From NCBI RefSeq assembly GCF_000003815.2, contig NW_023365866.1, positions 1 through 23,556 of the forward strand: DNA of 23,556 nucleotides, read 5' to 3'. The stretch comes from Branchiostoma floridae (Eukaryota > Chordata > Leptocardii > Amphioxiformes > Branchiostomatidae). A model generated the notes under the pieces. It was not told the origin of the DNA and searched no databases. It saw only the letters and a list, made by a program, of their open reading frames with translations. Shown here in pieces: positions 8,748-17,361 of the stretch. The position numbers were made by a program, and so were the translations under genes. Each line of letters starts with the position of its first letter. Position 1 is the stretch's first letter.

Positions 8748-9209
8748 CTGAAAGACATTAAGAAAAGCCACAGTGGTAAATATTGGATGGATCATGAATG
8801 ATGCATGTCTATTGTCTTTATACAAGCTGATTTTTAACATCCACATCTGACTAACCTCCATGTATTGACTTGAAGGGCCTTTATTTCATTAGCCAACCGT
8901 CTGGTCTCTGTTATGATGTTCTCCCTAGTGTCCTTCGCCTTGAACACACAGCATACTATCGTGTTGAGTTTGGAGTTAGGACACATCTTATTTAGGGGCT
9001 GAAACGCCATCTTGAAGCTGCCACCTCCATGGTCACCAAGTATGTCAGTTTCCTGGAAGATGAATTTAGTGGTTTTAACTTAAACACTCGAAGATGTTTC
9101 CAGACGAAAATCACTGAACCAATATATTATTCTTTCTTGAAATTCTTGATACAAAACAATTTGTCCACGAATTAGAAAAAATCAAGTAACCTAGAAAACA
9201 TTATTTTTT

Positions 9210-9609
9210 TTAATGAAAATGGGGTCTATCCACACCCTCTCGAGAACTCTTGATTATGGATGTTGTGGTTTGTCTGTAGAAGGCCACTTTCACTTGCTTG
9301 TCCTTGGAATATATTTGGGTGAAGATCACCACCACCACTTGATCTACCTCGATGGGGTATATGTCATGGGATGTCTCCATACTTCGCGGATACACTAGAT
9401 TTTAGCAGGACTACCAGACCCTTGCGCAGTTGTGGGATCCCCATTGTCGAGAGTTCCTTGATGTGTACACCGTCGGGAAGCCTTCCACACTGCCTTCCTG
9501 TCAAAAATAGGAGGTGTGAATTAACGTGGTCGTCCTTGTGGAAGTATAGTTTTGCCATGGCGTGGACTTCAAAAAGAATAGGGTTTGTGACTTGAACTCT
9601 TTCCCACAT
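9210..9609 (-). pseudogene. Frame-broken gene remnant, unknown family
   Basis: Two overlapping minus-strand frames (9364-9609 and 9210-9395) look like consecutive parts of one protein. The first reads VQVTNPILFEVHAMAKLYFH and later HIKELSTMGIPQLRKGLVVL; the second reads IYPIEVDQVVVVIFTQIYSK and later KQVKVAFYRQ. The frame changes by +1 near 9370-9395. Just upstream, in a third frame after an acceptor-like acatgtgtag, are the residues LEQVCDTCGKEFK, the start of a C2H2 zinc-finger signature, with no matching His pair in frame. This suggests a decayed zinc-finger or transposon gene. It is not assigned to a family. Confidence 0.35.
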
Positions 9610-9621
9610 GTGTCACAAACC
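9582..9621. repeat. 10-bp inverted repeat, 20-base loop
   Basis: GGTTTGTGAC at 9582-9591 pairs exactly with GTCACAAACC at 9612-9621. It lies within the frame-broken remnant and could be coincidence. Confidence 0.5.
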
Positions 9622-9862
9622 TGCTCCAACTACACATGTAAGCAAGTATATAGAACTACAATATTAGGAATTAACACACTGAAAATATTTCCAAATTGAC
9701 ATTTCTGCAGGATCTCTCTGTACTGAAGAAGAAAGATACGGATCAGGCTGCGTGCACAAGAATGATCAGGAGCTTAGACTGCTAGTGGTTGGTTCCATGT
9801 GTCATCGACAAACAAGACCTCATAATCCTTCATCTGACGTACATCACTAGCCTGGTCCTTAC

Positions 9863-10062
9863 ATGTAGAAAGTCCACTAGGCCGTCTGACTCAGAATTAG
9901 CGGTGTTGTTGGATATCATTTGGTCTGACGTGAACACCGCCTCCATCAGGGCTCTGACTTCCGATGCTTTGTACTTGTCAGGAGGATTTGACTCATAGGA
10001 AGCGACCTGTGCGATGACAGGTGCTGGCACTGCAACCTGCCGCCATGGTGCCTCGATCAAAA
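9863..10062 (-). CDS. Internal exon, possible BEN-domain fragment
   Basis: Good splice signals frame a 200-base exon: acceptor cttacaatttacag before 10062 and donor GTAAGG after 9863. The frame reads a Pro/Ala-rich linker (VAVPAPVIAQVASYE), then YKASEVRALMEAVFTSDQMI and SNNTANSESDGLVDFLH. The pattern of a Leu/Met-rich helix, Ala-Val-Phe-Thr and then a short helix before a Gly-Leu turn resembles the N-terminal half of BEN domains (small alpha-helical DNA- or chromatin-binding modules, also found in transposon proteins). The match is short and from memory. Read through, the frame stops at 9830. Confidence 0.4.
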
Positions 10063-10146
10063 CTGTAAATTGTAAGAAGTGTAACCACATTCAAGAATCA
10101 TGTTTTGCACTGGCACTCACAGCAGGGAAGTAATTTTATGAAATCA

Positions 10147-10344
10147 TCACATAGCAGCATTTCTCAGCTTGTCCATCATTGGCAGAACTTGGCCAGATGT
10201 AGGACAGAGCTCTGCAGACATTGCCTCTGTTATCTGGAAGGGCTTGAACATGACCCTGGCAAATCCTTCCATCTTTGCAATGTCCTCAACCTTACATCTC
10301 TGCAGCTTCTTGAAACTGTCCTTGATCTTTATCCTGTCATCCAA
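10147..10344 (-). mobile_element. hAT-like transposase fragment
   Basis: After an acceptor-like gcggttgtcgcag, the minus-strand frame reads KIKDSFKKLQRCKVEDIAKM and then FKPFQITEAMSAELCPTSGQ, followed by VLPMMDKLRNAAM and a stop. The order 'L-x-PF-x-x-(A/I)TE-x-(L/M)S-x-E-x-x-PT-x-(S/G)-x-VLP-(M/L)-x-x-x-L' is characteristic of hAT-superfamily transposases, just N-terminal of the final dimerisation region. The D/E catalytic residues lie outside this piece, so it can only be a remnant or one exon. Family knowledge is used here; no alignment was run. Confidence 0.5.
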
Positions 10345-10741
10345 GGAGGCTGCGACAACCGCAGGATATTGTTCAAAAATACAAATACCATCTCTTGATA
10401 TTCAAACATTGAATAATTAGAATTATCACAGAGCAAATGAAAATAGGTAAAAGCCATACACTGGCATAGGACAATGTCACCCTTCCTTTTCCAATACATT
10501 GGTTGTTTTTCAAGATGTACACCAGATCTCTGTAAAAGTGCTAAGAACATGTTTCGGTGTGGTAAGAATACCTTATTTCTTGCAAAGCCATTCTATGTGG
10601 CTCTATGTATACCGCAGATTAGTCGGGTTTTCAAAAGCTGTTCATTATCATGTTAGGTTATTAGCACCAAGTCAATGTTGCTCTTCAGAACATACAAAAG
10701 ACATAGAAGCCAACTTATCCTCTACTTGCCCATTGGAAATG

Positions 10742-11198
10742 TCATGCATGTCTTCCATTATAATCACTGTCACTGCTGGCATTTTCTCCTACGTGTAACA
10801 AAACTTCATTTTCTACATCTGACATCTCATTGTCTGAAGAAGATGCGTCTTCAGCCTCACTCTCATCTGATGAGTCATCACTCAAAAGCCGGGAGCACAC
10901 AGTTTTCCCCAAGTTCAGATACATGGAGAGTTGTCAAAAGACCTCTGTACAAAGCCTCCCAATCATAATCCTCATATACCTTCAAACGCTGTTTTATTAT
11001 TGACGGCAGCTTTAAGCTGAGCCCTTGGTAGGAAGTCACCCGAAGGACGCCCTTCAAGTGGTGTTCTCTCATAGGGAAGGTAGTGAAAGTCAGGAAGCTG
11101 TCCGTAGTCTGGGTATGGTCGTTGCACCGGCGACGGAGGTGGTCCAGTGAATTTGGGGTTTATGCAGAAGTCACAGAGCTCCTGCTCTTCTGACAGAT
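10742..11198 (-). pseudogene. Frame-broken remnant with acidic tract and SAP-like segment
   Basis: A very good acceptor (tcattatttcttgttag) starts the segment at 11198. Three frames in turn are protein-like. The first reads LSEEQELCDFCINPKFTG and a Pro/Tyr-rich stretch to about 10975. The second (10878-11072) contains VYEDYDWEALYRGLLTTLHV followed by SELG. The third (10742-10924) is a Ser/Asp/Glu tract, RLLSDDSSDESEAEDASSSD and onward. The middle segment resembles the YDWE...LxVxxL start of SAP-like modules seen in transposon-associated invertebrate proteins. Two frame changes are needed to join them and no introns fit, so I call it a pseudogene, though unrecognised short introns remain possible. 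Confidence 0.4.
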
Positions 11199-11280
11199 CT
11201 AACAAGAAATAATGACAAAGATTTAAGCATAGTAAAATTTTCTGTTGATGTGAGTATTCACTTTGCTCTCATTTTCATGC

Positions 11281-11809
11281 ACAGGTGAGAGTGTCTGGGA
11301 GAATGTGGAAGTCCAAATCCCGCTGGTCAGATTGACGAACATAAGCCTTGAGCATAGCGCCTATTATCCGGTTAAACCGACCCGTCAGATTGGGGATGGT
11401 ATGACGTGGTCTGCGTTTTATGGGTCTTGAAGTACTTTCAGAGCTCCGTGACCAGTTTTGATTCGAAGTTAGATCCTCTGTCTGTATGTGGTGAAGTAGT
11501 CGATCTCGACGAGGATATATTTTGAACCCTGTTGAGACTTCGGGAGTGGACCTACTACATCCATGGCAACTCTTCCATTAGGGTAGCCTACAACGCTAGG
11601 GCATAAGGGGGATCGGGGCTTCCGTTGCCATCCCTTAGTTTTCTGACACACCAAACAACCACCCACAAAGGCGTTAACATCAGCTGACAACCCCGGCCAA
11701 TGAAAAGAGCTTTTGAGTCTTCAATCGTTTTGTCGATCCACAGGTGCCCACACAAAGGATCTAAGTGAACCATAGGTAGCACAGTGGGGATTAATGTACG
11801 GGGGACCAA
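11281..11809 (-). pseudogene. Ty3/gypsy-type retrotransposon integrase, decayed
   Basis: Reading the minus strand in order: the His part of the H-H-C-C zinc domain (CGHLWIDKT), a frame change, then FHWPGLSADVNAF and GGCLVCQKTKG (the Cys pair), VAMDVVGPLPKSQQGSKYI (first catalytic Asp) and LVEIDYFTTY. Then, almost at once, come DRGSNFESKLVTEL (second Asp) and TSYHPQSDG. A stop lies after VTEL, and another frame change precedes RFNRIIGAMLKAY. These blocks are typical of Ty3/gypsy integrases (inserting element cDNA into the genome). About 45 codons normally separate the first DYF block from the second Asp and are missing here, and the third catalytic residue (Glu) falls in the broken part. The copy is dead. 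No LTRs or reverse transcriptase were found nearby. Confidence 0.85.
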
Positions 11810-12134
11810 GAGTTGCAGAGACTTGTCTTTAACTGTTTCTCAATCTCAGTCTGCTGAAAAAGTCTGTGGCAAATCCAAGATAAGACCTTTGAGTTCTTGG
11901 CGTAAAGAACTGGTATGGTCTCCTACACACCCGCATAGTCCGGCCATGCCCTGCGTCTCTGTCTTCCCTGTTTCTCTTTCTATCCATCTTGCAGGCTTTC
12001 CACCACGTCTTCATCCAGCTTTGTATTCTCCGACTCATACTGCCTACTGAGTTTCTCCTCTGCGGCTTTGACCCTCCTCTTCCATACCTCCAGGTGGATC
12101 CTATCGCCTCAGCCAGGGCTTTCTTGAACTCCAC
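11810..12134 (-). pseudogene. Coiled-coil-like remnant upstream of the integrase
   Basis: In one minus-strand frame after about 12095 the sequence reads VWKRRVKAAEEKLSRQYESE and continues NTKLDEDVVESLQDG before a stop, a strongly helical, coiled-coil-like segment. A longer overlapping frame (11829-12134) is Arg/Trp-rich and probably a shadow. A further short protein-like stretch in another frame (SSLRQELKGLILDLPQTFSA) precedes the integrase part. These may be linker parts of the same retroelement polyprotein, or unrelated. Confidence 0.3.
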
Positions 12135-12347
12135 CGTCGTTGTACGATCATGGTCTTAAATGTTCCTTCCCTGGCGGTTGCAATATCCTACCACTGTACA
12201 TATTATGTATATATTATGTGAACTTTTTTAAAAATATGCTGTAGATTGTACAATGTATTTGGACTTCACAAAAATTATCTGTTGAAGATTATACAAAGTA
12301 TAGGGACTTTATAATTGTATTAAGTATATGGACTATATTTTTATAAT

Positions 12348-12668
12348 CTATTTAAGAATAAGGATGGGCAGGGGTATGAAAATATGGAAAAAAAAGTAGG
12401 GAAAGTTTTCTTGAGTGTAATCAAACGGTTGTCGCCCTTGAAACAAACGCAAATGTCGTAGGTAGGTCGTCGCGTCTTGTCTGTGTGTAGAGGAGTTGCT
12501 CAGCATCAGAGGAGCCACTACGGGCAATAGTTGCTCTACATTTGATTGTACAGACAGGCGCACTTTGAACTTGTAAGAATACTCGCAGTCTGTCAAGTAG
12601 ATGGCTGAGTCGTATACAGTTGCGACCATGCATACCCGTGGTCGGCTAACGTGGCTCCATCTTCCCAA
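12348..12668 (-). pseudogene. Possible continuation of the SAP-like exon in a shifted frame
   Basis: A 106-codon minus-strand frame overlaps the end of the 12593-12840 exon. Its central part (VYDSAIYLTDCEYSYKFKVR then LSVQSNVEQLLPVVAPLML) is protein-like; the last roughly 30 residues are hydrophobic and derive from AT-rich sequence. It could be the frameshifted continuation of the upstream exon, since the two overlap by 76 bases. Not assigned to a family. Confidence 0.25.
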
Positions 12669-12840
12669 TACATTAGATGTCGGGTTATCCCGATTGATGA
12701 TAAACGATCAATCATGGAGACTTTGTCAGATGGCACATCTTCCCCCAGTTCCACCAGTCTTTGCTTCAGTTGGTCCTCTGTCACGCTGTTACAGTCGGCA
12801 GCATCTCTTATGAAGGGCTGCTGTGGCTCTTTCCTCCCTT
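12593..12840 (-). CDS. Exon with SAP-like helix pair
   Basis: The acceptor ttttcacaatag precedes base 12840 on the minus strand. The frame then reads EPQQPFIRDAADCNSVTEDQ, followed by LKQRLVELGEDVPSDKVSMI and DRLSSIG. The arrangement 'L-x-x-x-L-x-x-x-G-x-x-x-x-x-x-K-x-x-(M/L)-(I/V)-x-RL' matches a SAP motif, a 35-residue helix-turn-helix DNA-binding module. The last 25 codons before the stop at 12593 look less conserved, and the neighbouring frame may take over. The exon carries no catalytic domain; it is probably an N-terminal DNA-binding piece of a transposon-associated gene. Confidence 0.45.
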
Positions 12841-12963
12841 CTATTGTGAAAAAAAAAACAACTTTTGGCTCCATTTTGTTGGTACAGGCCAAGATACGTA
12901 AGAGATTTGTTGCATACGACTTAAAGAAAGAAGAAGGGACTTACAAAAGTAAGAAAGTTGTAG

Positions 12964-13300
12964 GACACTCAAAGGGAAAGGTGGAAGCAAAGATAAAAGC
13001 AGACGCAAGGGCAAGGCACCAAAGAAGAAAGCAGAACATTCATATTCGCGTGCACCAGAAGAGGAACCCCCAGATGAGTGGTCACCGAGTCAGTGTTGGT
13101 GTGACTATAGAGAAGAGTTCTGTGACTGTGACTTACGTACCTTGACTATGCAAAGATGCACGGTGGATGCCCAGGGCTATGTCCCGTGCACACTTTCTTG
13201 GCGTTGCAAACCTTTCTACCGTTATTCAGGGCCTGTGACTCTAGAGTCAAATGATCATTGTTTAGGCACAAGGTATCTCGTCCAGGTGTGGCAGATTTAA
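12964..13300 (+). CDS. Plus-strand terminal exon: basic linker plus Cys-rich domain
   Basis: After a TAA at 12950 a frame stays open for 115 codons to the TAA at 13298-13300, without any ATG at its start. A possible acceptor (gaaagttgtag) ends at 12963. The exon begins very basic (GGSKDKSRRKGKAPKKKAEH), passes through an acidic Pro-rich joint (RAPEEEPPDEWSPSQ), and ends in a segment with eight Cys (CWCDYREEFCDCDLRTLTMQ, then CTVDAQGYVPCTLSWRC and DHCLGTRYLVQVWQI). The even Cys spacing suggests a zinc-binding or disulphide-rich fold. The overlapping frame open from 12651 to 13145 is mostly a shadow of the minus-strand SAP exon. Family unknown. Confidence 0.45.
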
Positions 13301-13418
13301 TGCCTTAACTGTCTCTAACATGATTGAGTAGGTTAAACTATTGATCTCCAATCTGTCTGCGTCGATTGCTTTTAGGATTTCTAAAACTAAATTTGAATAT
13401 TTCACTTTGTTGATTTTT

Positions 13419-13750
13419 CTAATCACTTCTGGATTCAAGCAAAGACGTAGTCACTGATTGGATAGTATCTGTCATATAGGAGTTGGTAAGAGCATTACTC
13501 TCTCCTTTGGTTGAGGGGACAATAAGGGTTTTCTGCTTGTGTTGCAGGACAGGGATAGTGTGCCCGGTGATGTTTGTTACGGCATAGAAGAGGCAATCAA
13601 GGGTTGGTGACGAGAAATCTCCATATTATCTCGTATAGTACATAAGTCCGGAAACCTTGCCCGGACGACCCACCTCACCTCCTTGGGATAGATGTACGTC
13701 AGAGTGTTCCTTCCGGCGGCCCTGCTGCCAGTCCCCATAGATTGGTCAGA
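13419..13750 (-). CDS. Coding stretch with two frames, possible exon pair
   Basis: A strong acceptor (cttttcgtttctgctctccag) at about 13760 on the minus strand is followed by FGSDQSMGTGSRAAGRNTLT and YIYPKE, then a GTGAGG donor-like site; read through, the frame continues VRWVVRARFPDLCTIRDN and stops near 13574. A second protein-like frame, open after a TAA at 13626-13628, reads SSPTLDCLFYAVTNITGHTI and PVLQHKQKTLIVPSTKGESN and stops at TAG 13419-13421. Both look like genuine protein, but they are in different frames, so a short intron or a frameshift separates them. Function unknown. Confidence 0.35.
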
Positions 13751-14028
13751 GCCGAACTGGAGAGCAGAAACGAAAATTGGGTAAAGTTCACAGGTAGCTT
13801 GACTTTTATATTACAAGAGGCAGATTTTCTGTAGCGTGAGTTATATGATTCTGAAAGGTTTATATTTGGGACATTCACTTTCGGCCGAAATGCTTTAAAT
13901 ACATGAAATCGCAGTTCTCTACACTAGTAACTAAAGCTTCAAAATTGCAGCTCGTTTTTGTCTTCTATTGATAAAATTTTGCAGCCTACGAGAGACTTCA
14001 AAATATCCTTCAGGTGAATGATTGTTCT

Positions 14029-14433
14029 TCAGTTCTGTTGCTGTTTGTATAAAGTTTTCTTCATCCTTCTTACAACCCAGACGTCTGGCATGAAGATACA
14101 CAGACTGCAAGTAATGAAATGTACAGGAGCTGCGGTACCAAAGACTTTTTCAAGAGCAACCCAATTGGCACCCCCTTCATGACACATGAATCCTTTAGGA
14201 TTGAAAATAAAGGGTTTGTTTTGGGTAATAGATTGTAGTGCCTCATTGAACAGTGTCAAGAGGAAAACTATAGATTCTGTATCTTCCTCTCCTTGTATCT
14301 CTGATGTTGCTAGCTTGACAATCTTAACGAAGCAATTTTGAAGTATTTGTTGTCTTTGAAGTATTTGTTGAAAAACGGCATGTGATTTACCACAACCGTT
14401 ACCATATCCTCTCTCATAGAGGAGCGGTCTTCT
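14029..14433 (-). mobile_element. Mutator-like (MULE-type) transposase core fragment
   Basis: The minus-strand frame is open from a TAA at 14434-14436 down to 14029 (134 codons). Its centre reads FVKIVKLATSEIQGEEDTES, IVFLLTLFNEALQSITQNKP, FIFNPKGFMCHEGGANWVAL and EKVFG. In MULE-type DDE transposases a helix of this kind is followed by 'P-x-x-(I/F)-(M/V)-x-D-x-x-x-x-x-x-A-(I/L)-x-x-VF'. Here the Asp position is His/Glu (MCHEGG), so the catalytic residue may be lost. The following ITCSLCIF could be the remnant of the usual C-x-x-H turn. After about 14090 the frame becomes less convincing. I infer a decayed transposase or one exon of it; the family is assigned from memory. Confidence 0.45.
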
Positions 14434-14575
14434 TTACTTGGCGAAAACTCCTGGAGGGGAACAGCCAGTATGTCAGCTATGGGTTGGTCATCCGGTAGGT
14501 CTTGTACGCATGTACAAAATGGTGATCCCTGTGGCTATTTTTGGGAGGTTTTATGGCGGACCTCTTGGCGTATGT

Positions 14576-15061
14576 CTACATTAATCCGGAAATAAGCGCA
14601 CATGCTTTTTGAGGTTCAATAGAGGTGAGGAGGTCATAAGGGTCGGGAGGGGGAGATGTGGCCACCTCCTCCTCTTTGTGCTCCGGGATGAGTCCCTGTT
14701 CCCGTTCCTGCCCATGAAAATCTGATACCGTGAAAGCTTTTAAACGGATCCATAAGAAGTACCCACTTCTTCTTCAAATTAAATAAAAAGTGATCCTACA
14801 CATTAAATAATAAACCAGAAAAAGGACTTGCATGACAAGTGAAGCATACGATATTTCATCTAGTGATTTGTATTTTTTAGTGATCATGTAGCGAAATTGC
14901 GGAGTACTATGCGCGTGCAGACACCTTTTGGATTAAAAATTTAACGGCGAGTGCGCCGTTCCTGACATCCGTATATTCCGCCAGACATAACTTACCTTGA
15001 CTGCTTCAACCATATCGGCGGATTGCGGCAATATCGGGAAAAATGTGTCTAGATCGGGCAT
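14576..15061 (-). CDS. Predicted two-exon gene for a 65-residue protein
   Basis: Exon 1: ATG at 15059-15061 opens MPDLDTFFPILPQSADMVEA and VK, ending at 14996 with a perfect donor (AAG then GTAAGT). An acceptor-like site (ttacacatag) also lies just before this ATG, so more exons may precede it. Exon 2: acceptor cagattttcatgggcag, then EREQGLIPEHKEEEVATSPP, PDPYDLLTSIEPQKACALIS, GLM and TAG at 14576-14578. Both boundaries are phase 0, so the frame joins cleanly across a 288-base intron. The product is acidic with a Pro-rich middle. I do not recognise it. A chance open frame in exon 2 is possible, but the splice sites and amino-acid mix argue for a real gene or element-encoded gene. Confidence 0.4.
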
Positions 15062-15357
15062 AAAGCTATGTGTAAACACAACCATCTTGTTCAGTTGAAC
15101 ACACAAACAAAACAACACTCGCACACATGTATAGGATAGCGATACCAGGACTTTATTCAAAGGTGTTGATGATGACCTCCAAGTCTTATTATCATGTGTC
15201 CGGTTCCTCGTTTTTCCAATTTTGTCTGCGTTCACACTATTAGTACTACGTCTACATCTATCCATCTGATCTACATGTCCGTATGCCTTGACCAGCCTTA
15301 TCTCTCCTCGCGTGACATGCTGTTACACTTCCTTTTTGTTTTTCCTTTCCCGTCTTG

Positions 15358-15819
15358 TTATGGTCTACCGCCTCTGGCCAGACTGGGGGTGGGGCAGTCC
15401 TTGATGTGATGGCCCGTCTCATTGCAGTTGAAGCATCTTCCCCTCGGGCCATCCCTTCGGTAGTTGGGGCCGCCGGACCTGAAAGGCCGGCCCTTGCCCT
15501 GCCTCCCACCAAACCCTCCCCCGGAGACGTTGTTTCGGGGAGCTATAGAGGCACCGGCCCTTGACCCCATGCCTGGTCGTGATGGCATCCAGGCTGGGGT
15601 GGGGGGCATATGCATGGCCTTCTCTGCTCGCCGCAGCTCCACCCGAGCCTTCTCCGCCTCCTCTGCGAAACGGAGCTCCTCTTTCGTCATCAGCATCTTT
15701 CCTACATATTTCCCTACGGTCGGGCTGGCGGCTGTGCCCGCAAAGAAAACCTGCACCTCTTTAAACCGCCCCAGCCTCTTGTGGCCAGCCTCCTTAGCCG
15801 CCCTCACCAGCCTCCTCAC
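15358..15819 (-). CDS. Zinc-knuckle (CCHC) gag-like protein fragment
   Basis: A GC-rich minus-strand frame is open from a TAG at about 15842; the first ATG is internal, so the start may be an acceptor (tgtattaggccag) near 15829. It encodes a basic helical N-terminal part (RLVRAAKEAGHKRLGRFK), an acidic/charged helix (TKEELRFAEEAEKARVELRR), a Met/Pro-rich linker, a Gly/Arg-rich tract and a zinc knuckle. The knuckle is CFNCNETGHHIKDC (C-x2-C-x4-H-x4-C), at residues 129-142 counted from the GTG at 15819, about ten residues before the stop. This layout (helical region, RGG-like tract, terminal knuckle) is that of retrotransposon gag proteins, of DIRS or Ty3 type, which bind element RNA. Composition is about 60% GC against AT-rich flanks, which fits an inserted element. 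No adjacent polymerase seen. Confidence 0.6.
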   Translation of the reverse strand: MRRLVRAAKEAGHKRLGRFKEVQVFFAGTAASPTVGKYVGKMLMTKEELRFAEEAEKARVELRRAEKAMHMPPTPAWMPSRPGMGSRAGASIAPRNNVSGGGFGGRQGKGRPFRSGGPNYRRDGPRGRCFNCNETGHHIKDCPTPSLARGGRP

Positions 15820-15844
15820 GGCCGTTTGAAGCCTGGCCTAATAC

Positions 15845-16720
15845 AGATGGATAAACGGGTCCTGTCACCTGTGGTTCTCTGCTAGCAGTCTTGTCTATGG
15901 CCACTCCAAGCCGGTTATAGTCCAATTAAACATTTCATTCTGTGTACCTGAAGAAATAATGCGCGTGTATGTTATAATGCCATGTGTTTAACGCATTGCA
16001 TATGCATTACTTGCTTGTGCTACATAGATTATGGATAGATATCCTGTAATGAATTAGAAATTGTTATATATCAATAACTATACTCAAGATACCATACTGG
16101 AGTCACTACCAACTATACTCTTGGTAACCACACTATAGTATAGCATATAGCATCACTTTTGCAACAGTTTATTCAACGTTACCACATTAGTGTCTTTCCT
16201 AGAATTATACTCGAGGATACTGTCACAGGTTCCCCCAATTGAAAGATACAGAGACGGCTTGCAGTTCACGCTTCTTTATTCCACTCTGTCCGAGATGTTT
16301 ACAATCTTCCCTAATCCAGACTCCTTCTTCTCCGTACCTCCAGTCCTTCTTCCCTGGATCCCTAAACCAGACTGCCTCCTATATATACTACCTCTGTCAG
16401 TACCTACGTCTGTGAGTGCTGAAATCCACACTTTCAAGTCCTTTCTCCACATGTCTTTATAAATGAAATGAATAAAATGTCTACATTGCGAGTGTGGCAT
16501 TTCCACGCATGACGGGAGCAACGGGAGCATGCATTGTTATGTCCGTAGCAGTCCGGCCCGAGACACGGAGTGAGACCTCTTGTAGGTAGCCTGGGTACCA
16601 TACCATCGGAGGCGCTCGATATGCTCTTCGGTGCTGTAGGCTTAGCGGGCCCGTGCAGTTAATTAGTGCTGGCCGGGGAGTTTTTACGGGGTTTTTGAGA
16701 AGATAAGTGGATTAGCTGCA
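15845..16720. other. No supported gene; possible non-LTR element 3' tail at 16190-16500
   Basis: AT-rich sequence in its first part. A plus-strand frame (16190-16462) ends with VPTSVSAEIHTFKSFLHMSL and is followed by ATGAAATGAATAAAATG-type short repeats. This resembles the 3' end of CR1/L2-like non-LTR elements (a Phe-Lys-Ser block near the C-terminus of the polymerase, then short tail repeats), but too weakly to call. 16540-16690 is GC-richer and may be another repeat. Confidence 0.3.
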
Positions 16721-16722
16721 AA

Positions 16723-17169
16723 CTACTTTTGAACAAATTCCAACATGCTATCTATATCCAACTGTTCATCGAAAACTTTGCGTACTATATCTACAATGAC
16801 TTGGGCTTGGTCTCCACTGAACACAGGAAGGTGTGAATGCACATAGGCTGGCGAGAATATGTATTCGCAGTGGTCAAGCACATGTTTGATAAGATCATGT
16901 GAAAATCCAGTAGTGAGGTCCAAGGAAATGAGCAGTTTAGAGTTACTGTGAACTAGAGAATCACGGTACTCATACAGGGCCTCTCTGAGAATGTCCCTTT
17001 GATGGTCACTGACACTTCTTTTCAGGGTTGGCTCTGTTTCCTCTGCTTCTACCTTACGTTCAGTACTTGGTAGTGGCTCTTTACACTTTGAGGAATCACA
17101 CTGACATGTTTTGTGACAGTTAGAACAACACAAGTGTCCAGGATCAACGGATTTGGTCGTTGGTTTTGC
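16723..17169 (-). CDS. RecQ-like helicase, C-terminal exon
   Basis: A strong acceptor (gatagatttcag) precedes base 17169 on the minus strand and the frame runs 148 codons in phase 0 to a stop at 16723. It opens with KPTTKSVDPGHLCCSNCHKT and CQCDSSKC, a CC-x2-C...C-x-C zinc ribbon, followed by a Glu-rich linker, then a helical C-terminal domain: RSVSDHQRDILREALYEYRD, TTGFSHDLIKHVLDHCEYIF and QAQVIVDIVRKVFDEQ. RecQ-like helicases of invertebrate, probably transposon-derived, multigene families carry exactly this order after the helicase core, with the C-terminal part beginning with an 'R-x-V' block and containing 'GFS-x-x-(L/I)I-x-x-V'. The helicase core itself is not in the window. No inactivating change is visible in this exon. 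Confidence 0.6.
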   Translation of the reverse strand, partial: AKPTTKSVDPGHLCCSNCHKTCQCDSSKCKEPLPSTERKVEAEETEPTLKRSVSDHQRDILREALYEYRDSLVHSNSKLLISLDLTTGFSHDLIKHVLDHCEYIFSPAYVHSHLPVFSGDQAQVIVDIVRKVFDEQLDIDSMLEFVQK

Positions 17170-17361
17170 CTGAAATCTATCATATAACCAAAAAAAATGA
17201 GTAGTGCAATGCATTACATACTAGTACTGAGTAGTCAATGACGCTTTGTGTAATACACGATAGTAACTATTACTAGTGTAAGTAACAAGCTGTTCTAAGG
17301 TTTTCCTTTTATCCTACGAATATTTTTTACAACAGATATATCAATCTTTCACATACATACC

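Noticed and set aside
12651-13145. Plus-strand 164-residue ORF
   Set aside because: Its first half is antisense to the SAP-like exon and Ser-rich; the convincing plus-strand frame is the one ending at 13300.
14300-14433. P-loop (GNGCGKS) in the upstream part of the MULE-like frame
   Set aside because: The Gly spacing does not fit the Walker A pattern and the surrounding family is not an NTPase.
15464-15885. Plus-strand ORFs over the zinc-knuckle gene
   Set aside because: GC-rich antisense shadows with Pro/Ser/Leu bias; the minus strand carries the CCHC motif.
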